Shown: piece by piece, positions 56,457 through 64,000 of the stretch
How the letters are laid out: each line of letters opens with the position of its first letter
How positions within the stretch are numbered: the stretch's first letter is position 1
Origin: Hyperoodon ampullatus
Lineage: Eukaryota > Chordata > Mammalia > Artiodactyla > Ziphiidae
Direction of reading: 5' to 3'
Assembly (NCBI GenBank): GCA_949752795.1
Contig: OX457061.1
Location: forward strand, 30,880,425 to 30,944,424
DNA length: 64,000 bases
Translations under genes and position numbers: made by a program
Notes under the pieces: model-generated
The model's database searches: none
Told to the model about the DNA's origin: nothing
Seen by the model: only the letters and a program-made list of their open reading frames with translations

Positions 56457-56495
56457 TATTTATTTATTTATTTATTTCTGTAAATAAATAAATAA
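56457..56495. repeat. (TTTA)n/(TAAA)n inverted repeat near the exon 2 donor
   Basis: 'ttatttatttatttattta' followed after 'tttctg' by 'taaataaataaataa': the arms are complementary, so the transcript could fold into an AU-only hairpin of about 15 bp, roughly 80 nt downstream of the exon 2 splice donor. Confidence 0.85.
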
Positions 56496-57229
56496 CCCCT
56501 TTTGAATTGCTTATATCTGGAAGTCCTAGGATACCATTGAAGCAGGTTATTTTTCCCCATACAGTTAAGTGGTATTTGGTACCCCTTGACTTTTTTTTTT
56601 TTTTTGGTTTGCATGAAAACTGTGATCAAAATTAAGGAATAATTGAAACTCTATCTCTTTGACTAGCCCATTTCAGAAAGCCAGGTCATTTGACCAAAAT
56701 ATCCGTGAACTATGATCTTGATGGGGTCATGGAGTCGAGTCCTGAGTATTTATCCAACCCAGTCAGTCACACAAACCTGATGGTTATTTTTGTGCCATTC
56801 AGTTTCCTTTCAGGGACTTGGTGTTCTTTTGTATAAAATTAGAGGTTTTGCTAGATGACATCTACAATGCTTCCAGTTCTGACATTTTTTAGTTCTTCCT
56901 GGAAGGAGGCTGGTTTCTCCCTGCTTCTTCCTCCTTCCACCCATACTAGGCTCCTGCTGCCTGCTGCATCTACTGTAATAAGTGGCATCTCTCAGTCAGA
57001 GGTCACGGGAGCTGGTGATTTTCCAGTGGGTGTGGAGGATGGAGGAGCAGAGTGCAAAGTGCTGGGGCTGTGCTTACTCAGATTGCATCCCCGCTCTACC
57101 CTGCAGGAGTTTCCACACAGGGTTCAGGGACTTTAGTGTCACTGCCACCAGTGTGCTGGGCTGGAAAAAAGGTAGAAAGCAGCTGTTTTAGAGCTAGCCG
57201 ATATTTTGAGCTAGCAAGGACTTAGAAAT

Positions 57230-57390
57230 CCTCATCTGGTGCATCACCCTCATTATATGCGTTAAGAACATCAGACCCCAGAGATGATAATGAACATCCC
57301 AAGGCCACACTGTTAGTGAATGGCAGAGTTGGGAACAGAGCCCAGGACTCTTTACCTTCCAGGCCAGTGCTCTTTTCTGCCACTTAGTTT
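57230..57390. repeat. Ancient repeat fragment (MIR-like text)
   Basis: 'agaccccagagatgataatgaacatcccaaggccacactgttagtgaatggcagagttgggaacagagcccagg' parallels the antisense MIR/old DNA-element text. Confidence 0.55.
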
Positions 57391-58489
57391 CCTCTCCCTG
57401 GAGGGGATCAGGGGATTGTGCAGACAGTATTGTTCTCTCTTTCCTTAGGCTTTGCAGCTGGAAACACAATTATGCTACCTCAGGCACCCTTTTTTTTCAC
57501 TCAAGTGTGAGTGTATTTAACCTCCTTTTTCCCATACCTTTTTTTTTTTTTTAGGAATCTTGTTATTTTTTATTTATTACTACTTTTTAGGTAATCTTAT
57601 TCTGTGTCTCTCTGCGGCTGCCCACCTCGAAAATGTCATTTGAGAAGCACAGAACAACCCTATTCATGGCTAATGGGCATAAGTGTAGGCACCAGTCCAG
57701 CTCCTGAATCAAGGAAAAGAAAGCAGTGAACTCTGATGAGATATAATAAATCCAGTAAAATAAAGAGTGTTAGTTTTAAAGATAATAGACAGCTCAGTTT
57801 CATCAAATCTAGGATATTTAGAAAACATCAAAATACCCATTTCCTAACGTAGGACTTGTAAGATGTTGTTCAAGAGTCTACTTAGTTTAATGGAGTAGCA
57901 ACTGAAATGCAGCATCAGAGTGTGGAGAACATTCTTTGCTAACAGAACTAGTCCACAACCTTTCCCCACCCCTGAATTTCACCCTGGGATAAATAGCAGC
58001 TGACCTTTCAAAATTATGTTTATAAAAATATGTACCTGCCACCCGAGGTGCTTTTAATTTTCTGTGCTAAAATAGCTCAGGAAAGTGCAATCATTAATGT
58101 TAATAGGCTGATTTGGGAGTGACCAGAGAGTAAGGAGCTCTTTGTTTACTGAAACGTTGTAATGCAATGGTAATTAATATAATGTTAATTTCAGTGTGAT
58201 GGTAATTAAGACCCACTGTGTGTACTTTTAAATGCAGGCATAGCATTATTTGTTTTGGAATGATTCTTTTTATGGATTACCATCTTGGAGCTGAGCTAAC
58301 ATCAAATTTTGCCATGTGGAAACTGGAGAAATCTCAAAGTTCTGTTGCACACCTTACTGGCACAACAATAGACCAAAGTTTTTTTTTGGTCTTCTGAGTA
58401 TGTGTTTTGTATGTTTTTTAAAAGTTGTATTTTGTTTTTGCCTTTGGATTTCATTCCATAGTACCTTTCAGAGAAACATTCAACAAATA

Positions 58490-58700
58490 TTTTTTGAGGA
58501 TTATCATGGGCTTGATGCTTTCATATATGTATTTATCTCACTAAATTCTCCCAGTTACACTATGAAATGGATTTTATCCCCAGTTTACAGGCAAAGTGTA
58601 GTGAGATTAAGTATTAGCTTATCTAAGAATATACTGCTGCCCATGAAAGGCAAAAATAGAATAGGAACTGGAGCTTTCTGCCTGTATTCTTTTCACCTAG
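58490..58700 (-). repeat. MIR SINE fossil
   Basis: 'tctcactaaattctcccagttacactatgaaatggattttatccccagtttacaggcaaag' is the antisense MIR core. Confidence 0.65.
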
Positions 58701-59137
58701 TGGCCCAGTTGCTTCTGCTTTTATAGTCAATCTTTGCAGCCCTTTACTCAAACTATATCTTTACTCACTGCCCTTACTTGCAGTTCTTTGCTCACTCCTT
58801 GGTATCTATTCTGTAGTTCTGAAATATTTTAAGATCTTGTCGTCTTTCCCTCATCTTCACCATTAAATCTTTTTATTTATACATGTTCATCTCGTCATAA
58901 ATACTTGTACTTCTCTTTTATTTCTTCCCTTACTTTTAAGGTTTTTCCATGCTGAGTTGTCTAGAACTTAGGGTATTTTTCAAAGTAAATTGCTCTCAGC
59001 CTTTGTGAGAGCTATCGTCTTCCACATTTGAACTTATTCAGTATTTTGAAATTATTGGACATATGCTTACCCTGTTCTAAAAAATTACATGTAGCATTGT
59101 ACTTCTAAATTTCTATTTTTCATTATGATAGTAAACA

Positions 59138-59275
59138 AGTGGTTCTTAACACTAGCTGCATATTGGAATTAGCTGGTATTAGAATAAAAATACTCGTTCC
59201 TGGGCCCCACTCCAGTGAATCTGATTTAATCTCTGTGATTCTAATGTTCAGCCAGTGTTGAGACCCACTGTTGTA
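59138..59275 (+). mobile_element. MER5-type hAT DNA transposon
   Basis: 'gtggttcttaacactagctgcatattggaatt', 'tcctgggccccactccagtgaatctgattta' and the end 'gttgagacccactg' follow the MER5A consensus from end to end. Confidence 0.75.
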
Positions 59276-59279
59276 GGCA

Positions 59280-59560
59280 CTGATAAACTACTGAAGAGTT
59301 TTAAGCAAGAATTGATATGGCTGGGTTTAGAAACATGGCCCTGGTAGCCAAAATAAATGTAAAGTCATTGTAAAGAAGGAAGAGATTTCAGGCCACCAGT
59401 TCAGAGGCTGATGCAACAGTTCAGATGAGTCTAGATAAGAGGTGAAAAACCTGAAATAAGGAAATAGTAAAGGAGAGGAGAGAGATTGAAGAAGTGGGAT
59501 CAATAATATTTGGTGTCACCAGTGTTGCGGGCAAGTGGGAAACAGATAAAGGATGACTAA
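59280..59560. repeat. Ancient LINE-like repeat (possibly L2/CR1)
   Basis: 'gagttttaagcaagaattgatatggctgg', 'ttcaggccaccagttcagaggctgatgcaacagttcagatgag' belongs to the same old repeat text as at 36.4 kb. Confidence 0.5.
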
Positions 59561-59994
59561 GAGATTCTTGTGTTATGGGTTCCCGGTAAGCTTTTTCAGC
59601 TCAAATCCTACTCCAGCTCCTTGTAGGTTCCAAACCACAGTTTCTGTGCACATGAAGGAATAAGAGTGGGATGGATAAACAAAGTACTACTTTGTTAGTA
59701 GCCAAGCAGTCACTTGATTATGCCCAGTAAAGCATTCCTTGGTAAACATGACCTGTGGAATGAAGCTTGGCCCACATGGACTCAAGGTTCTTTCCACCTT
59801 GGATAGTCTGACTTCATTCTGTCCCAAGTAGAGGTATATGTGAGAAGAGGAAAGAAAAGAGATCCACCTGGACCAAATCTGCCCAGATCATCTTACCTCA
59901 AAAGTCAGGAATAAGAGGAGTCTGGATGGTCCTAAGAGGAGTACGTACCTTGGAAAATAGAAGACACAGATACCTCCTACAACTTACCCCTGAT

Positions 59995-60190
59995 AATTAT
60001 TGCTGCTTACTTATGGACTAGGTACTGTTCTCTGCGCTCAATATGGATTTAATTTCACAACTGCTCAATGAAGTAGATACTATTGTTATCATCAGTCCCA
60101 CTTTACAGATAAGGAGGCACAGAGATATGTTGAATAACTTGTCTATTATACAATGGTGGCAGCACTGAACCCAGGGTAGAAGAGGAAGAA
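59995..60190 (-). repeat. MIR SINE fossil
   Basis: 'tcccactttacagataaggaggcacagagatatgttgaataacttgtc...cactgaacccaggg' follows the antisense MIR closely. Confidence 0.75.
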
Positions 60191-60884
60191 GGCAAGGCCT
60201 CAAGAGATAGTCAGTCCCTTCTTTATTGCCCGGAATTGGGAACAACAAAAGAAGTTGCTGTTAAGAACATGGACCTGTAGGGCACAGTAACCTCACCTGC
60301 CAGTTAAATGTGGTCTAGTCAATATTTCAGACTCTGAGCAAAGAGTTTAGCATTCCTGCTTCCTCTAGTGCAGACTTAGGACACTAGAGTCCTCTCACTC
60401 CATATCCTAGCTGTGCAGTCTAGTCAGGAATGGTGCTGCTAACGGAGATAAGGCGTATGCAGGAAGGGGAAGTGGTTTGGGGAAATGTGGAAGGAGGTGA
60501 GTTGTGGACATGTACAGTGTGTGGGTAGGGATAAGCAGTTGAAAATACAGAGCTGGAATTTTGGAGAATGATCTGGACTAGAGCTGGATTTAGGAGCCAT
60601 TATAGGTCTGCATAGGTCATCCCTGCAGACTGCTTTCAAGGACCTTTTTTATTTTATAGCCTTAGTCTAGTTCTTAGAGCATAGTGTTTCTACCTCATTA
60701 ACTATTGTGGAGTATGCAGCACAAAGTGAAAGACTCAAAGACTCACTGCAGTGTTTCGTCACCTGTATGATGGGCTGTGCTTTGGCAGGATGATAGACTA
60801 GGAAGAACAGCATGCCAAAAATCACCTTAAGGTCGCCTGATCCAAATGACTACCTACTTTCTGTTAAATCTTTTGGTTTTTCTT

Positions 60885-61010
60885 TTTTTTTTTTTATCAT
60901 TGTGGTAAAATATACATAATTTAAAATTTATTATTTTAACTATTTTTAAATGTACAGTTCAGTTAAATCCATTTACTTTTAATCTACATCCCCTCCCGCC
61001 CCTTCCCCAC
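60885..61010 (-). mobile_element. L1 3' UTR fragment (antisense)
   Basis: 'tttatcattgtggtaaaatatacataatttaaaatttattattttaac...aaatgtacagttcag' is standard antisense L1 3' text. Confidence 0.7.
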
Positions 61011-61084
61011 TCAGTCATTATAGTGGATCAAAAGGGCCTATACTTCTCCCTGGAAGTATACCCTAAAAAAATTTACTCTGTATG

Positions 61085-61260
61085 TACTTTGCCTTAGAAT
61101 CGTAACATTCTGGAAGTGGAAAGGGCTTTTGAGATTAATCTAGTCCTTTCTTAGTGACAGGTAAGGAGACTGAGGCTCAGAGAATTTAAAGTGACTTGTC
61201 CGGGATCATGAGTATTTGCAAAAGAGCTGGGTTCAGTTCTCAGTACGTATTCTTTGTCTG
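61085..61260 (-). repeat. Ancient repeat fragment (MIR-like text)
   Basis: 'aacattctggaagtggaaagggcttttgagattaatctagtcc' and 'aggtaaggagactgaggctcagagaatttaaagtgacttgtccggg' match a common old repeat; the family is uncertain. Confidence 0.6.
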
Positions 61261-61449
61261 TGTTTTCTTTTTCATTGCTCCAGCTGCCCATGAAACTGAA
61301 CCTCTCTGATTTTGTTCCCTCATGCCCATTATTTTTTTCTTTTGAGAACACTTCCATTCTTTCAGGGTGAACTTTACATATTATAAACCTTTGTACCTTG
61401 CATGGCATCTTGCGTTTTTATGTGCTCAATAAATGCTTACTGAGTGGAT

Positions 61450-63250
61450 ATTTCCTAGACTTCCAACCATTCTTGTTTTTTTCCTCTTTCCTCTCTCTTA
61501 GAGTAATGTATCTTATTAAACTTTAAAGAAATCCAGAAATCTGGCAGATTGGCAAAGTTTTTAACTTTGGTTTTGAAATTTGCTTGCATAAGTATTAGTT
61601 CTGCATCAGACATTCTAATTCTATCCCATCTGCTGGGTCCTAATAGCCCCCTTGTCTTAGGGTCCTCAGAACAGGAGGAAGAGAAGCCAAGTGTTACTCT
61701 GAAGTCTGACAAATTAGTTATTAGCAGACTGACTCCGAGTGTTGATTGAGATAGGAGAGGCAGTCTTTGAGAAAAAAGCCTGGATATATTTTCATTAATC
61801 CCCAGGAGAAGGCTGGAAGCCTAAGTCTTTTTCCCCCATCTTTTTATCTTGAAGCACAATGCCATATTCATACCCCATCCCCACCCCTCATGCATGTTTT
61901 GTTGACTTGTTTTTTCTTCAGAGAGAAACTAAGGCCTCTGCCTTGCTCCGTTGCATGGTAAATGCTCCACGTGTGAAATTCAAGCATGCTTGTGAAATAA
62001 AATATGTCCCTTTTTTTTGACTGAAAGTGAATGAAACTAAGCCAAAACTCTTACTTAAGTTGAACTAAACCTTGTGATGTGAAGGGGAAATGAGCACAGT
62101 TCATTAATTAGCAAATTGTCTTTCTCTGACATAGGCAATAGGTACTTATTAGTTGCCAGATCTTGCCTGTGATCTACCATCCCTGTATCCCTTTATCTGA
62201 TTTGAGTCACCTCCTGTTTGTTATTAGATTTGTCTGCTCCTTCTTTCTCTCTTCAAATAGCAGTTCTGAAAGCACTTCAATAGCTTAGTCATTTTAAGAT
62301 TTTAGCCATGATTCTCTTCCTTACTAATAGGCTTACTTTCTCTCTAGTGATTGCTCCCTACTATAGGTGTATAAAAACTTTCCTCATCCCCCTTATCATT
62401 TGCTTAGTTAATGTGATTTCCTTCTGTTGAGTACGGCCCCCATCCGCCTCACGGAGCCATTAAATTATTGAGTGCATTCTGTAAAATTTCTCTCAGCCTA
62501 TTTTAATTTCATGTACCACATTTTTTCTCATTTGAAACTGTATTGCTTCCTGCATTTGGATTTCACATTTTTTTAAAAAGGAGATTGTCTTTTTAATTAT
62601 ATTTGGCCTAGTTCTCCATTGTCACTACTTGTACCATATGGGAAGTCTCTGGAATAACAGTCTTGGTTTCTTTCTATCTTATTAGCTTCCTATTCTCCTT
62701 CCTCCTCCGCTGCAGCTTTTTACCCTCTCCACTCTAATGCTTTGGGAAGCTACTAAGAAGTTTAAATGGCCTATGTGAAAATATGTCAGTGTCCCATTTT
62801 ATCATATATATGTAACAGTTATAATTTATACTCTGCCTACATCCCAGAGGGATATGAGGTGGCTTATGATTTTTAAAAAAAAGAACACAAACACACACAC
62901 ATGCACAAAAACCACATGTCCAACAGTATTGTTAAAAATAGTCATAAAGGGAAATCAGAAACCATTTAAGGCAATCTGTAACCAAAGTACTTATAAACAT
63001 AAGAAGAAAATTTGTATAAAAAGTGAAAGAAGAACATAACCTTTTAATTATGCAACGGCTTTCCTATTTTAGACTAGTAGTAAAAGAAGATTGTAATTGT
63101 GGTCTGAATGTTTCTGTGTCATAACAAAATGACTGACACTATTTCTCACTTCCCCTGACCCCTTAGAAAGTCTTGTCTAAAATAGAGAACTGAAGGGGTT
63201 TTTGGTTTGTCCCCAATTACTGTTGTCAACCTCTTTAGTCTGACTTTCTC
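61450..63250. other. Intron 2 segment without recognised elements
   Basis: No gene or clear repeat recognised. A short CA-rich patch lies at about 62882-62905. Confidence 0.4.
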
Positions 63251-63261
63251 ACTAACAGGCA

Positions 63262-63480
63262 CCATATCATATATTGATCACCTGACATGTACCAGACCAG
63301 CTAGAAGTTAGAGATGCATTATCTCATTTAGTCCTCATCATTAGGCTGTGAAACAGTTGATATTACTTTGTGTCAGAGATGAGGAGGAAACATCTAAGTA
63401 GGTAACTGGATCAAAGTTATACAGGTAGTAAGTGGTAGAATGAGGGTTTGAATCCAGAACTTTCTGGATTCCCTTTCTAT
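63262..63480 (-). repeat. MIR SINE fossil
   Basis: 'cattatctcatttagtcctcatcattaggctgtgaaacagttgatattac', 'cagagatgaggaggaaac' and 'atacaggtagtaagtggtagaatgagggtttgaatcc' follow a nearly complete antisense MIR. Confidence 0.8.
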
Positions 63481-63617
63481 TACTCTGTGATCCTTCTTGT
63501 TAAAGAGCTGTATTGGAAAAGTTAGCCATGAAACCTCCAATATTTACCTCCACCTCCAGTTTTGTTTAGTGTAGGGCTTCCTAAGTTGAAGTTCAAGCAT
63601 ATGCTTACAATGGCGTG

Positions 63618-64000
63618 CTGGGAGAGCGGACCCCAGAGAGCCCCGAGGAGCGCCACCGCTGCCGCCGGCCTAATTACCATCACAGCCCGGGAGGAGCCGC
63701 AGCTGCCGCAGGGGGCCCCAGTCACCATCGCCGCAGCCAGGAGCAGCGAGGCCGAGACCCGGCAGCCGCCCGCCGCCCTAAGCGCTGCCGACACCACGCC
63801 CTGCACGATGGGCAGCGGCGGCGCAGGGCGCGGCAGCCCAGGCGGCCTCACATCAGCAGCGCCTGCCTGAGGGGACGACAGGGTCATCGCAACGAAAGTT
63901 TTGGGAACAGTAAAATGGTTCAATGTAAGAAACGGGTAGGGCTTCATCAACGGGCATGACACCAAGGAAGATGCATTTGTACACCAGACTGCCGTAAAGA
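63618..64000 (+). pseudogene. YBX1: Processed pseudogene of YBX1 (Y-box-binding protein 1), 5' part
   Basis: YBX1 encodes a cold-shock-domain RNA/DNA-binding protein. This GC-rich block begins with YBX1 5' UTR text ('gagagcggaccccagagagcc', 'ggaggagccgcagctgccgc') and continues without intron into the coding sequence. The start codon is changed to AGG (63739-63741). The N-terminal alanine/proline-rich region is readable ([17 protein letters not shown]) with a small deletion, and ends in an in-frame TGA at 63868-63870. In the same frame the cold-shock domain follows (VLGTVKWFNVRNG), where the conserved Tyr of the RNP1 motif is a TAG (63937-63939). The multi-exon parent would show introns; none is present, so this is an L1-mediated retrocopy. 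It runs off the window, so its poly(A) tail and target duplication are not visible. Confidence 0.93.

Larger units (their letters stand above)
56377..64000 (+). other. SLC44A1: SLC44A1 intron 2 (continues beyond the window)
   Basis: Starts gtaaga at 56377. No further SLC44A1 exon was recognised up to the window end. It contains old MIR, MER5 and L1 fragments and the YBX1 retropseudogene at its right end. No CHR SINE was seen in this 7.6 kb, unlike intron 1. Confidence 0.85.

Noticed and set aside
63562..63870. 102-codon open frame as a functional YBX1-like gene
   Set aside because: The native ATG is AGG, the frame stops at TGA before the cold-shock domain, and a second in-frame stop follows. 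It is a pseudogene.
1..64000. tRNA genes suggested by B-box-like 'gggttcgagccctgg' motifs
   Set aside because: Each motif lies in the tRNA-derived head of a CHR SINE; no complete cloverleaf stands alone.

Overview
This window is mammalian nuclear DNA, almost certainly from a whale or dolphin. It is AT-rich, intron-like sequence with one CpG island, and it is packed with tRNA-derived SINEs of the CHR family of cetartiodactyls. Four of these are young, well-preserved copies of the roughly 220-bp form that I associate with cetaceans. No ruminant BovB element was seen, and the L1 3' ends look cetartiodactyl. The species call rests on repeat recognition by eye.

The only recognisable protein-coding gene is SLC44A1 (choline transporter-like protein 1, CTL1), on the + strand and incomplete. 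Positions 1-7550 are upstream flanking DNA with old repeats. A CpG-island promoter spans about 7150-8560. Exon 1 carries the 5' UTR, with two short upstream ORFs and a CCG repeat, and the first 12 codons (7815-7850). Intron 1 runs about 48.4 kb (7851-56286). Exon 2 (56287-56376, 30 codons) encodes the rest of the cytoplasmic N-terminus and the start of the first membrane helix. Intron 2 continues past the window end, and the remaining exons lie outside.

The introns hold at least 18 CHR SINEs, four of them packed into 14.5-15.9 kb. Other content is L1 3' ends of several ages, many MIR and L2/CR1 fossils, an MLT1 LTR upstream of the gene, non-autonomous hAT and pogo/Tigger DNA transposons, a decayed antisense hAT transposase-like stretch near 36 kb, and microsatellites. 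At the right edge (about 63618-64000) is a processed YBX1 pseudogene with a lost start codon and two in-frame stops.

Nothing here looks like a new biological system. The most interesting items are a SINE-L1 composite insertion with a single exact 12-bp target-site duplication, the hAT transposase-like fossil, the uORF-bearing leader and lipidation-like N-terminus of CTL1, and the YBX1 retrocopy. Repeat family names were assigned by memory of consensus sequences and not by a database search, so subfamily labels are tentative.
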